From positions 194,525-258,524 of the forward strand of contig VXAA01001406.1 in the NCBI GenBank assembly GCA_013399115.1: 64,000 nt of DNA, written 5' to 3'. The notes beneath the pieces are model-generated. The model had not been told where the DNA came from and made no database searches. It was given only the letters and a program-made list of their open reading frames with translations. Positions 28,292 to 40,674 of the stretch are shown here, one piece after another (position 1 is the stretch's first letter; each line of letters opens with the position of its first letter). A program made the position numbers and the translations under genes. The stretch comes from Anseranas semipalmata. Taxonomy: Eukaryota; Chordata; Aves; Anseriformes; Anseranatidae.

Positions 28292-28945
28292 CTATGCTAA
28301 TAATTTTCCACCTAAGTAAGCAAGCATTTCACCACTGATGCTCCAACTGGCTTCTCTGCTGCTGCCAAGATGCACAGGTAATGAACAAAGCTTGTATAGC
28401 GATCCCAGATCTACAGAGAAACTTTTCTGCTTAACTGCACTATAGCAATTAATGCATTTGAAGACACTGAGCAGAGGAATATTCAATTCCCTTTTTAATC
28501 TATGCATTTTTAACTGGTTTAGCTTTAGGACAAGATTCAAAAGGCATTCCTTTTTACAACATTTAGGTGTAAAAATTAGGTTTCTCTTCTTCAGGAAGCA
28601 GTGCTCAGAAGTAGTGTTTTTAAGTTCTTTGCTCAGCTCTCCGTTTGCATTGGACTCAGGGACCTGGGGCTGGGAGTTGCTGTCAGCATCAGGACAGCTG
28701 GACATTAGAGGCTGCAGAGTAAAGCCCCATTCGGCTTTGTAATTTGGCCCTTCCCCACTCGCACTGATGAGGCTATATCTCTGGACAGACTGGTGCAGAC
28801 AGTCCCAGGGCTGGTCTGCTTGCTCTCCAAGCTGCCTGGACGCGAGCCGGTTCTGGTACAGAAGCAACGGCCTTAGTTTGGGACTTGTGTCTGAGCTCAG
28901 ACTCTCCGCGTCTCGGAAAGGCTGCTCGTTCGGGCACAGCACCAC
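28292..28945 (-). CDS. Unrecognised 217-codon open frame, possible exon or chance ORF
   Basis: This is the longest open frame in the window. It begins with GTG, not ATG, so if real it would be an exon and not a complete gene. The first ~100 residues (the GC-rich end, 28640-28945) look protein-like in composition: PKLRPLLLYQNRLASRQ, QPWDCLHQSVQRYSLISASG, GFTLQPLMSSCPDADS. The last ~100 (toward 28292) are rich in Leu, Lys and Cys and look like AT-rich non-coding DNA read through. I recognise no domain, signal peptide or family. It lies inside a CpG-enriched patch, which lowers stop-codon density and makes a chance frame more likely. Overlapping long frames on the other strand (28452-28742, 28767-28955) point the same way. 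Coding status is unresolved. Confidence 0.2.
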   Translation of the reverse strand: MVLCPNEQPFRDAESLSSDTSPKLRPLLLYQNRLASRQLGEQADQPWDCLHQSVQRYSLISASGEGPNYKAEWGFTLQPLMSSCPDADSNSQPQVPESNANGELSKELKNTTSEHCFLKKRNLIFTPKCCKKECLLNLVLKLNQLKMHRLKRELNIPLLSVFKCINCYSAVKQKSFSVDLGSLYKLCSLPVHLGSSREASWSISGEMLAYLGGKLLA

Positions 28946-29220
28946 GCTAGCATGACTGCACGGTTTCTGGTTTGGATCTGGCAGCCAGGAGAACCCGTGG
29001 GGACAGCAGATGTGTGGATGTTTGCACTGGACTGAAGCTGTGCTTCGGTTTCATCTTATTACCAAAGGATTCAGTTTTGGAAAGACCCGGGAAGGCTGAC
29101 AGTGATATTTGTTTTTGGACAGGTGGGGAGCATTTTACTCCAAACCACAACGTGAAGACGATGGTTACGGAAAAGTGATGGGGGGGTAACGTGCTCAGTA
29201 GACCAACCCACGAGACAGTC
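28790..29220. promoter_or_regulatory. Small GC/CpG-rich patch, candidate promoter or enhancer
   Basis: Counting by hand, 28801-28980 is about 58-60% G+C with about 11 CpG dinucleotides. A further 8 or so lie between 28981 and 29220, far above the sparse CpGs in the flanks. This is short for a classic CpG island but stands out in the desert. No TATA box or clear initiator was seen. If synteny with human holds, a distal or alternative KCNK5 5' exon or an unannotated transcript are possibilities. Confidence 0.35.
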
Positions 29221-32200
29221 ATGTGGGCCCCACTATCAGAATGAGGCATGGAAGGGAGAGCCTCACAGGGAGTTATGTGAGTGCCAGTGGATTTTATGGA
29301 GGTCTGGAAGAAAAGGATCATTGTAGGCAGGAAGTAATACTGATCATGAAAGCTTCTTTGTCACTCCAAAAGATAAAACTGCAGCAAAGTTTCAGGAACC
29401 TAAGATATTCCTTATAGCTGTGTCTGTGAAGGGGAAGGACTGGAAGAGAGAAACTGCAAGGGAAGATGTTGAAGTGCTCCGTCATTCCCATGCAAAAAAA
29501 AAAAAAAAGGCTGGTTTATGGCTAACAACCTCAGTTCAGTGCTTCTGCAATTGCAGGTAACCCTGTCAGACACCTCTCCTCCAAAAGACTCCACAAGCCA
29601 TCTGCACCGCGCCCTACCACAGACCTCTCTACTGCATCCTACAGCAAACCTTTGCAGGGAAGGCCATAACACAAACTGGGCCACAGGAGAACATCAGGGT
29701 ATCAAAGGGTGTTACTAGTGCCCTGCATTATTGCCCTAGAAAGTCTATCTTAGATAAAAAATATGCTGAAGATTCAGGAGTGTGGCCCTATGTTACAGGA
29801 AAAGACTAGATAGATAGGTAAAAGCAGAAAGCAGTTGTTGGCAGGCTGAACTGAGGGAAAGTTCCTTCCAGACCCTGTATTTTGTAAATGATAGACCTTG
29901 CTCGCATGCTGGTGGCACTTGGGTTTTATAGTGCTGGTACCGCTGGGAGTAATAGTGCATGTCACTGGCCAACTGGACAAACTGGGGGGTCGCCAGTAGA
30001 AGGCAGGGACCTCCCCCAGCCAAATGACAGAGACAGGGAAACTTCTGAAATGGGAAAGCTGAGCTATTATGTTTCAACCTTCAGGAGTCAGTTTACGCCT
30101 CTGCAGCACGGGTAGAATTAAGGAAAAATAGAGTATTTCCCATCATCTCCTTCCAACCTTTGATACTTGAAATAGGGCCTGTCTTATTCTCTGCTTGTAG
30201 CTGTTTGGCAGAATGGCATCTTGCTGTTTGTTCTTCTGTAACACAACTCTGTATCACAGCACAGCCCTTAAAGCACAAGTCACTTTTTCCCTCAGGACCT
30301 TTTGCCTGATCACTATCACAGGAATGGCCCACATCTTTCCCTTATCTCTCCTGAGTCAGCGTGGCCAGCAACTCAACGCTGACCCGCCAGACCTCGCCTT
30401 CAGCTGGGACTGGGTGTTGGTTCAGCAGCACTCTCTGCCCAGGCTGCACTGCCATGATATGGGGCTTTCAGCAACGAACCCATCTGGGAGCTCCTGCCCC
30501 CCATCCCATCCACCTACAGCTGCTCCTTCACACCAGCCCCTCCACTGTGTCGCGACAACACCGAAATGAACCTTGATAAAAACAGCTCTTTTAGGGAAGG
30601 GAGAGAAACACCTATTTAAACTCATTTCTGTTAAGTGGTCTAGCTTGTGGCACGGCCTCGTGAACAGGTGTGTCTGTATGTGTGAGGGACCAGCCTGTGG
30701 AGGTGTGGGGATGGTACTGGTGCTGGTGCCAAAGCTCTTACACTGCTGAATGATGGCCTCTTTTTATGCACCCGCTTCTTCCAAATGCAAGAGGAAGGGG
30801 AGGAAGGAAGTTGCTAATGGTCATTTTGTCAGCATGTGCAAATTCGTAAGAAAGAGGCAGAGTTGTCAAGGAACTGTGACGTACTGTTAATTACTTCTTT
30901 TTATTTGACTATAAATAGCCTAAACTGCCATTACCAGGTTAAGGATTATCTTGTACTTCATGAGAAGAGGAATGTCTTTGCTCATAGTTTTGTTATGTGG
31001 AGGGTTTCATTAAACATGGGCTGAAGTAGAACATAAGAAAAATTAATTAAGCATATCTGGGTGTGAGAGTGGGAAGGGAATAGCTAGCTCCAAACAGGAA
31101 GGTGTATCAGTTTAACAAATAATAGATGCTGCGCAGATTTAGTTAAACATTGCGATTCTGTATAAGGACATTCTGACATTGGCTTATGTCTTGTTTACAC
31201 TGGATGTATGCCACAGAAGTCAGATATAAACTAAAACTACATGTCACACCAACATTGTAACATAAATTTAAATAGAGCAAACCCGTGGAAAGATACGTGA
31301 TTTAATTCTCATGAATGTCATGAATCTGTATCTTCTTGTATGATCTGATTAGTTCTTGGTATGGCTAGGACTTGATCTTGCATGAAATATTTTTACGAAG
31401 TACCTTTTAGCCAGGTACTTATATCTCAGTGCAGCCAAGATAAAATCTACATCTATAGCACAGTTTGGGAACAAAACTAAAATACATCTGAAATCTGATT
31501 GTGCTATAACCAGGTTTAGTGCAATGTGTGGACTGAATTGCATGTCCGTCAGCTGAAAAATATCAGAAATTGGACCTACAATATGGTAGGTTTCCTTGGT
31601 CTGTAATTCACAGGGAAAACAAATGCGCAAAACAAAAAAAGTCATAAAGTCACAGCATGTTATTCAGTGGTCAATTAACAAGTAAAATCATTTTGCTTGG
31701 CTGGTGGCTGCTGACATCTTTGTGGTCGCAATAGCTGGGTGGCCCTTTTTAAAAGTATATAAATAAACACTGCACATTCTGATATGACTGGACCAGAGTG
31801 TCTCATAACAGAGAATACAGGATGCTTGCTTTGCCGACAGACATTTCTCAGGCTGGGCTTCCCGGAGATGGTAATTCCACTTTCAGGGTGCATAGCCATG
31901 GGTTAAAACCATTGTGGTCTCAGGACGTGAGGCTCTGAACTAATACTGTCTTTGCTGGCTCAAAGAGATTAAAAAATATTTTGAAGCAGTAGCTCAGCAG
32001 GTGAGATCTGCTCTCCTGCAACTAATTAGCTGGAAATTGCATCCTGTCCTCACGACTCGTACATATCAAATACTCACTGCCACATGACCCTGCAGAGCAC
32101 AGAAACTGGTTTTGATGGAGAGGGAACTGCAGCCTTGTTATTTCAGATACTCTAGAAGATGACAGAATGCAGTTTACCCTCCTCTTCAGCCCATGCTGCA

Positions 32201-33040
32201 TTTAAATTAGGGAAGGACCATTCTGCAGCGGTATTCAGGGCAAGGTAGGAGCTGGGTAAGCGACCTGCAACTTGTAGCACCTCGGATTTGAAATGTGGCT
32301 CACAGACTAAGAAAAGCTCACCAAAAGGAAGAAGAAAAAATATGTCAAGGCAGACTTTAGAAGATTGTCTGCAGTAGGTAGGTACAGAGATAGGAGCCTA
32401 TTTTAAACATTGTATAATTTCTGAAAATAAGAAAGAAATGGAGACGAAGACTTTCCAGGCCGATAGGGGTAGTCATTATTCAGACTCAAGTTTGTTGGCT
32501 GATCAGTATTACAAAAACATTTTATGCTCAGGAGTGTGGTTCTGCTGTTTTGGCAGGCTCTTGGCACAAGAATTAAAGTTATTTCCTTAATATGAGGACA
32601 GCATGAGGGCAAATGCCTGAAATGGTGGAGGTCTGGCTTCAAGTCACTGCTTGCTTTGGGGGTATTTGTGTCATGTGACGTTAAGCACTTCACTGTCTGG
32701 GGTCCCTCTATAATCAATGACTAGAGATAATGACTCCTGCTCTCCATCACTTTGAAAGAGCTTATCTCTCCCTTGTGACCACAGAGAAAGCCCAAGAAGA
32801 TGAGCTGATGAATGACTTCGGCTGCAGCTTTATATTACAAAGAGTTTCACAGCTATTCTGGTTTAAACTATCATCTCCTTCCTTTCCCTACAGACCCCTC
32901 CACATAGATTTCTTCTCTCATTTACACCCCATCCAGTGGCACGCTATCTCTTCAGCTGTGCAGCTGTACTGTAAACAGCCTTGCACAGCCACTTGAGTGA
33001 GAAAATAACACAAAGAAAACTATTTTTCAGATGGAGTCTT

Positions 33041-33060
33041 CCACTCTGGTTCCAGAGTGG
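33041..33060. other. Inverted repeat, 9-bp stem with 2-base spacer
   Basis: ccactctgg and ccagagtgg are exact reverse complements separated by two bases. No function is assigned. Confidence 0.45.
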
Positions 33061-33484
33061 CCACACAAGCAGCTCTGTCAGCACAACTGGTGCACCCTTG
33101 TCAGGGGCAGGATAAGGGAGCAGGGGGAAGAAGCAACAACACTGGCTGAGGGTAGTCATAATGTCACACAGCACCTTAATTTGCCTCTGTGCTTCTGGAA
33201 AATATGTCCATACTCCTAGGGCATGTCCCAGCTGTGTCCAAGTGTCGTTAACAGGGTAAAGCTTGAGCATGCACCAGCCCCTCTCCTCTCTTTCTTCCCA
33301 TTGTCCCTGTGGTCATGGGAAAGCCAAAAGTCTTTCCATCTGAAAAGTGATATGGGAGCAGAGATATGCTCTTGCACAGTGGTATGGGAGAAAGATCCTC
33401 CAGCACCTGCTGTTGAATCTACAGGTATCTGCTGTGAGCCAGGTCAAGGGACTAAAAATTAAGTTGAGCAACTTCAGTCCCTAC

Positions 33485-33608
33485 ACTTATGTGTGGTCTT
33501 GGGCAGACATTTGCTTCAGAAACTTCTCTTCCCATATCAAACTGGAGCAATAACACTTTTGCAACTTTCCAACTCATAGCAAGAGCTGTTATGAGGACAG
33601 AGGCCAGC
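33485..33608 (+). repeat. MIR-like SINE relic, forward orientation
   Basis: 'tgtgtggtcttgggcagac' followed by a diverged cttcagaaacttct/cccatatcaaactgg/gcaataacac series and 'gctgttatgaggacag' matches the core and tail of MIR in the same order. Several short overlapping open frames on both strands here are by-products. Confidence 0.6.
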
Positions 33609-35026
33609 AGATCAGTGACAACGTTCAGGCAAGCACAAAAAAAAAATCTAGAAGAAGACTGTAGTGTCTTCAAAGCCAGATTTGCTGATAACACAATTCA
33701 GTGTAAGTGGGAGCCAATTTCTGCTGGCTGCCTCTCAAAGGCAGCCTCATGACAGAACTTTCTTATGATGTGGCTTTACTCTGTAACTGCTGGTTGTCAG
33801 CCTCTATTGTAACTTCATTCTGCAGTAAGGCATCTGTTGCTTGGGGGCAACAGAAAATGGATGCTTCTTACAAGTAATAAAAGTGCCGTTGATTTTGGTG
33901 AGGGTTGTTATACCATTATAGAAAGGTCCCTTCAGACTTGCACACTGGCACATGAGGCAATGAAAATCAAAACTACCCTCTTAGCAAACATGTAATGTGC
34001 TGGAACGGAGATCAGAGTAGTGAGAGTCAACTAAAACAACTGTGCAGTCATGTTCTGAGATACTGCCAGAAGTAGTGTTTGTAGGGGCTTTCAGAAAAAG
34101 AAGAGGAGTGATGACCTGAGATTCACTGTGGGCCCACAATGTATCACAGCATAAGCACCAACTTACAGCAGAATCTTTAACTCGCTGAATGGGAAAGAGA
34201 ACAAACTTCAGACTTAAAGTTTTAAACACCATCAACAAAGTCCCTTGCCTTCAAATCACTCTGCAATTCAATAGCTATAAAACACGGGTGTAAAGTTCTA
34301 TGGTGGGAGGAAAACTGTGGCAACAGATCTTCAAAAAGGGTACTGTGATGTGCACCTTCTCTGCTGCTTGAGACACTCACCGGATAAGTAGGTATGTACC
34401 AGGTGCCAGTTCTTACCGCAAGACAGCTTTGTGCAGAGATGTGGTCAAATGCATGGGGAGAGCAGGGCAAAAGGGTGAGCAGCAGTTACCTTTGTGGTGC
34501 TGTGTTACTTGACCAGGAACCCACACACCAGACTGCACTATGCCTGTGGAAAGAGCACACACCTATACCTTGCTACAGCTGAACCACTCCCCTCCACCGG
34601 CAGAAATAAAAGCACAGCAAGCCAGCTAGAGTGGTCTCTATTCAGTAGCTGGATTTCTATTTTATCAGGCTGAAGAGTGAGTTCCAAATGCACCAAGCAC
34701 CACTGGCATTGCAAATGAACTGGCAGAGAGCACATCCTCTGTGGACATGGGCTTAGACTCAGAAGAAGCCATTCACAATTTGTAGGAAACCTTGATGCAG
34801 CAACACAGAATTGTCCCCCAGCATTGGTTGGCCTTTTTTTTTAGGTATGAGTGGGAAGCTAAAGGCAGTTCTAATCAAACAAGCATCAGCACAGAAACAA
34901 ACACCAGTGATCACCTCATTTTATTTGGTTTTGATTCTGAAGCACATCCTGATTTACCCCAGGGAGATAAATCATTGCCACACCACTGTGCTGAGCTGCT
35001 GCAGATGTGCATCACTCATCTGGAAG

Positions 35027-35045
35027 TGACCACCAGAGGGTAGAG
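35027..35045 (+). promoter_or_regulatory. CTCF-like core motif
   Basis: gaccaccagagggtag matches the CTCF core (CCASYAGRKGGC) except at the final C, where it has T. A single match of this quality arises by chance fairly often. It is listed because it sits in the presumed KCNK17-KCNK5 gap, where an insulator would make sense. Confidence 0.25.
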
Positions 35046-36450
35046 GACTTGAAAAGCTATCGCATCTCTGTTGATTTCTCTTCTTTTCAAACTGGACTTC
35101 CACTTGTCCAGCTGCCTTTTTAAGTTTTTTTTAATCATAACTAATATATTAGATCTTTTTCCTTACAATACCATTTTCTCACATAGATCTGTAATCTGGA
35201 CATCATATTCAATGTGATTGTTTATCTTCATAGGCTGGTTGAATCTATCTCTTGCAGCTTCTCACAAATATCTCCACTTACACAGCTGAAGTTCTCCTCT
35301 AGGCTATTGTAATTTCACACCTTGATGACTACCATTTCACCTTTTCCTTTCTCCTTTCCTCTAAAAGCAATTTCTCTTGAGCCTTGCTTAATTCTACAGA
35401 GAACTAATGGCTTCATCCCTCTTTAATGCTACAAGGGCTTCCTAGAGCATGGGGCTGCAGAAAGAACATAGCTTATTGTGGAAGTGCTCAAAGGACCCAA
35501 CTCTTAATAGCACTCCAATCCTGAGAGATAACTTCTGCATATTATGTTTGGAACCGTGCAAGCCTGTGGACTCTGCCTGTTGAGTGGTCTTGCTGCCAGT
35601 GTCAGTGTGCAGAATCAGTGCTTGAGAAGAGGCTATTACAAAGAGTACCCACAGTGGTACCAAGGACTGCAAATAATGATAAGAAAATAGGGCAGAGTTT
35701 AAAAGGACGATGCACAAGATCTGATGTTTCTGCTTCTTGCAAGATAGTCTGAACATATTTTCAAGAAACGAAAGTTCACGGTGAGCTCAAGTGCTTACAG
35801 GTTTATGCAAGGAATATAGGCACATAGTGTCCAGCACAGCTCCCTTTGGTTGTGGCCTTGTTACAGCACAAGGATGCCTGCACAGAACACTAGCAGAGTT
35901 ACTGCAGTTGTGTAATTATATTGATAAGGAAATAGCAGTAAATTTTTAAATAGACAACTCCTACAGTAATCACATAACAAATGTTCAATCTGTAAAGAAC
36001 CCTGGAGTATGAATTCCATTGAACACAAGAAATTGCAGCATATGTTGTTGCTTCTGCTTCTTAAAACGTAAAATGTTTGGTTTTAATATTGCTTTCTACA
36101 TCCGTGCCCTCAACTACGTAGGCTGATGCCCTACTTTTTCTTTATTAAACCCTGTACAGTAGTGTAGAAGAAAGAATTATTCAGTCCTTTGGTTGAGAAA
36201 GAAGTGTAGGGCTGGAGAGGCTGCCGCATGCTGTGCAAAGCAGGCGGGCTGTCAGCTGAAGCTCCGAGGCTCACTAGCAGGGGTGGGACTGTGCACTCAG
36301 GCTCCCAAGTAATGAAGCTGTTGTCTAGTAACGCACAGCCTGATGAGGGTTTGATGCTGATAAATGCCAAGAAGTAGTGTGAAGCATTAAAGTTATGTGG
36401 GGGAGGAGAAGGAAGAATAAGCAAGACACTGTAGTTTCTATATATCAGAG

Positions 36451-36475
36451 CCCCCCCCCCCCCCCCCAAAAAAAA
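36451..36475 (+). repeat. C17 run followed by A8
   Basis: Seventeen C then eight A. Long C runs are uncommon and are error-prone in sequencing, so the length is uncertain. Confidence 0.9.
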
Positions 36476-36957
36476 GCCCAAGAAAAAAACAACAACTTTA
36501 CAAGAATGGGAATATGTAAGCTACAAAACATGCTAGGGCAACCATCAGAGATGCTAAGGACGTTGCAAGTGAGCTGACAGCTCTTGTTTGTAGCATAAAG
36601 TTAATTACAGAAGGGAGCCTCTGTCCTAACACTGAGGAAACCGTTCCTGTTGGCAGAGGTATCGCTATGCAAGGATCCCCCTTCAAGGGCTTTCTTCTCA
36701 GAGTTGCAGGGCATCCCCAGATTAGGTGAATGACAATGATGTCACCAAAACTTTGATTACCCAATCAGAGCCAAAGCAGAGAGCTCACTGCCATGTGGGA
36801 GCTTTCAGGTTTCAGGTCTGTGTAATCAAAACTGCACTGCAGCCAGCAGGGGAGGAAACTGGGCTCTGCTCTAGCATTGCACTGCCAGCCAGCTAAGGAC
36901 AAAGTCCTAAGCAGCTGTTCTTGTGTAAGACATCTGGGTTTTGGCAGCTTTATATAC

Positions 36958-36977
36958 AAAAAAAAAAAAAAAAAAAT
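36958..36977 (+). repeat. Poly(A) run of 20 bases
   Basis: Twenty uninterrupted A. No retroposed copy was recognised upstream. Confidence 0.9.
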
Positions 36978-38626
36978 TGTTTGTAGCTGATTTCTGGGCC
37001 AAGAGATAAGATGAACAAGAAAAAATGGAATTAACCTTTTATTACAGAGATGAATCATTACCAGTCCATGAGGCTGCTGAAGGGGATTTTCTGGACTCAG
37101 TGCCTAGGGCAGGCTTTGAGGGTATTAATATAAGGTGGAGTACAAGGCGTCATATCATCAGACACGCTGGCAAAGCAGGATGAATCAAAGGATGGGTCAG
37201 GGTGTGTGTAAGGGAAGTGGATGGGAGTGTCCCTTTGCATGATAGAAAATAATGATTTAATATTTTGGAAGCAGATTTTTTCTTATGAAGGCATGGGAGC
37301 TGAGGCTGCTCAGTGAGGACTGAATTTGGATTTGGCCAACAGAAAGAAGCGTGGAGTTGAGAGAAATCAGTCTTGCAAGCACGAAGGTGTTCAGTCACCA
37401 CTGAGGAGCTTAGGCGAGCTAGCTGCTGCAAGGACTCCATGTCACAGCTCTGCAGGTGCAGAAGATAAGCCTGGCCTGGGTCATCACATAGATCTGCCCT
37501 GTAGTAAAAGGGTGTCCTAAGGCCACTGCTGTGCTTTGCAGAGTGCTAGCCAAGAGTGACGGCAGACATTCAAAACCATTGGGAATATACCTGTCGCACC
37601 TTCAGTTTGCCACCTCCTCCTAGTCTGGAACACTAGCTGAAACACAGGCAAAACTCACCTGCACGCATGAAGGAGTTTGGTCCCATTTCACATTCAGAAG
37701 GAAACAGACAGTTAGCTTTGCCTTCAGATAATCAGGCTGTCTCTAGAGAGGTAACTTCTCACTTTTGCACTAGCACTGGTACTAAAGTCATTGTGGCTGA
37801 GGGAATACCTGTGTGGTGGCACTTGTCGCTAGGCTGGTCATCTCAGCTGGAAAACCTGTGACTGTAAATGTGAGACACCAAACAGCATATGGATAACAAC
37901 CATTAATGGACTAATTTACACTGTGCATGTGTATGCATGTGTTTGTGTGGGTGGTGAGTGCATACAAGATGTTCCTACAGATTCTTGTAGAACGGAAATT
38001 TGAAAGTGGAATTGAAAGTGGTGAAGTTACTGTGTGCTGCATTAAAGTAAAAGAGATGTCGTGCAACCAGATGGTTTTTCCATAAGTCTTTGCTATAGAC
38101 TGGTATTGGCCTCGCTATATTAGTAAGATTATGCTTGCTGGTAAATGTCCATACCAAACTGATGATGCATTAGGGAGCAATGTTTTTAATCAATAAGTGT
38201 TTGTTTATTGTGTTGATTTTATTCTCTCCAGAATATTTACTGTCATAGTGCAAAGATCCTAAGATGAATGAGCTCCAGCATCAAAAGAAGATGTGAGAAG
38301 AATCTTTAGAGGTTAACATCTTTTATGTGGATTTAGAGGTTTTAGACACTTGCTAAATTTTGGAGTTAAAAGAGAACAGCTTTGACTGATGATGCAATGT
38401 AATGTTGGGATTGCAGGAAAAGAAGATCCCAGCAGAAGGCCAGCACACAGATGTGTCAGATGACACTGCATTCCACACACTAGAAGTCATGATCTCCTCA
38501 CTGAGCCATCAGTAGCTTTGTTTCAGACTTCCCTACATTTGAAAGCACTCAGACACACTGGGAGAAGTTCCAGTCATCGTAAATAAATTCAGCCTACTAC
38601 TAAAAAGCTAGATGGTGCCTCAAAAA

Positions 38627-38655
38627 TACTATCACTTTTATAGTAAGTGATAGTA
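38627..38655. other. Inverted repeat, 11-bp stem with 7-base loop
   Basis: tactatcactt and aagtgatagta are exact reverse complements separated by seven bases. It lies about 230 bases left of the old CR1. No terminal duplication or miRNA-like long stem was seen, so it is probably a chance hairpin or a worn transposon end. Confidence 0.5.
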
Positions 38656-38884
38656 CTAGGGTTCTTCACCTGGAATCATAATCTGCCAAACAACAGTAAA
38701 CTAAGTAAAGAATAGAGTATGGTCTTTTTAAGTAAGTATTTTACTTTCCTTGTTTGATTTAATGGGGTAAGGGAACTAATGTGTCACTTAACAGTTAAGG
38801 ATACTTTCCTGACTGTTTTGTTCTCTTATATTCTTTGGAAATACACCTGGGTATGAGCCCATGAAAGGCTCTCCAGCCCCACTT

Positions 38885-39880
38885 AAAGTCACAGAATCAC
38901 AGATAAAGTCAGGCTGTAAGGCACCCGGAGGCCATCTGGCTGACTACCTGCTTGTAGCAGGGCCAGCTTCAAAGCTAGATGAGGTTGCTCAAGGCCTTGC
39001 CTGGCTAAGTTTTGAAAAGCTCTCAGGATTAAGACTCCACTGCCCCTGGGCACCTGTTCCAGTGCATAATCACCTTCATGATGAAATTTTCTTTCCTTAT
39101 ATCCAGTCAGAGCTTGCTTTACTACAGACTGCATCCGTTGCCTCTATACCTCTTCCAGTGCATCTCCAAGAAGAATCTGGCTCCATCTCCTCTATAGACT
39201 CCCTCTCAGTAGTGGAAGACAGCTTGCCCCTTCCCCTTCTCTTTTCAAGGCTGAACAAACCTTTCTGTCTCAGTGTCTCCTCTCACATCACATGCCTCAG
39301 CCCCAGTCATCATTCTGGTACTCTGCTGGATTCCCTCCCAGAAGCTGGACACAATTCTCCAAATGCAGCCTCATGAATACCAGAGTGAATTGTCCTGCTG
39401 GCAAGTGTCTTGCCAAGATCCTCTCTCTTGCCTTTCTCGGAGGTGGGTGTCACATTTGCTTTTCTTCTTGTCATTGGGGACCTCATCCAATTGCCATAAT
39501 CTTTCAAATATGATAGAACGTGGCCTTGCAATGACATCAGCCAGCCCCCTCATAACCCTTGGATCCATGCCATCCCATCCCAAGGACTTGTATGTGTCCC
39601 CATGCTTATGCTGATGCATTTGTTTACGCAGTCTCTGACTTAATCTTCCTCTACCATTAGCAATGTTCATCTCCTCCAAACTCTGCCACAAGGCTTACAG
39701 GTCTGGGAGGCTGAAGGCAGACTTTGACAATGAAGGCTGAGGAAAAGAAGGAATTGAGATCTGCAGCCTTTTCTGTGTCCCCCATTACTAGGTCTCCTGC
39801 CCCAAACAGCACAGCATTCTCTCTGGTTTTCCTTTTGCTGCCAATTTACCTACAGAACTTGCATCTTTTATGTTAGGATT
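38885..39880 (-). mobile_element. Old CR1 LINE on the minus strand, internally deleted
   Basis: Read on the plus strand, the element begins with 'cacagaatcacagat', the reversed CR1 3' end. It then follows reversed ORF2 C-terminal sequence to about 39440 ('ggctgaacaaacc', 'agctggacacaattctcc'). It next jumps to sequence belonging far upstream in the element: 'gtggccttgcaatgacatcagcca' near 39510-39535 and 'ttccttttgctgccaat' near 39830, both from the reverse transcriptase part of ORF2. So about a kilobase or more of ORF2 seems to be missing around 39430-39470. Many substitutions and stops show an old copy. A 171-codon open frame on the plus strand (38861-39376) is an antisense artefact. Confidence 0.88.
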
Positions 39881-40144
39881 GTTCTGAGCTGGTAGTACTT
39901 TTTCCAGGGGAGGTTTGAGTATCCAAGATGTGCAATAAATTTGCACTCTTAAAAATCTGGCCTGGTTCTAGTGTTCTTTTGATACAAGTTTTAGTGAGAG
40001 AAAAGAAAGCAGGAGTCTGTGAATATGAACATCTGCAGAAAAAGATAGCTATGGACCCAAACAGACAGTCTCTTGCTGGGCTGTTACCAGTCAGATTATT
40101 CCTCACATAATGTTAAATATTTCCTTTTTTAAAAAATCATAAAT

Positions 40145-40180
40145 AAATATATATATATTAAAAAACAAACAAACAAACAC
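40145..40180 (+). repeat. AT-rich and (AAAC)n simple repeat
   Basis: A short (AT)n at about 40148-40159 is followed by A6 and four AAAC units to about 40179. It lies between the two neighbouring CR1 copies. Confidence 0.8.
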
Positions 40181-40674
40181 AACTCTTAACTCATTCCCCA
40201 GACTGTAGCTCAGCACAAAAAGAAAACACAGATGTTTCATAACACAGCTGTAGAGTGAGTTTTTCCAGGTTTGAGAATTTGGCACCCTCCTGCCTTTTTT
40301 GGGACACAAAGTAATGGCTCAGGGTGGATGTGGCAAAGCGTGGTTCTTCATGCAGCACCGGCTGTGCAGCGGCAATGCCATGGAGATCAGAAGGTAAGGA
40401 TGACGCCCACCAGCAGAAGCTCCTGGGATTCAATAGTGACTGAACCGGAGATAATTTGTGCTACAGGTTTTGATTTTTAGGTTATCTCACAAAATCATAG
40501 GTCACTTGCCACTACATAACTGATAGACACTCACTTCACAGCCCTATGCAGGCTACCCAGATTAGAAATTTGACATAGGGGAATCCATAGGGATTTTTAG
40601 CAGTTTAAGCCTTTTGCAGAATATATATGGTAGAGAATGGGTGTAGCTTTTGCTCTATCCCTTGTGCATTGGTT

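Larger units (their letters stand above)
29221..38884. other. Intergenic, no gene recognised
   Basis: Moderately mixed composition with many short frames (up to 118 codons at 30213-30569) but no family match. It contains the MIR relic, hairpins, CTCF-like site and C/A runs listed separately. Confidence 0.55.

Noticed and set aside
38861..39376. 171-codon plus-strand open frame
   Set aside because: It lies antisense to an old CR1 element and is explained by it.
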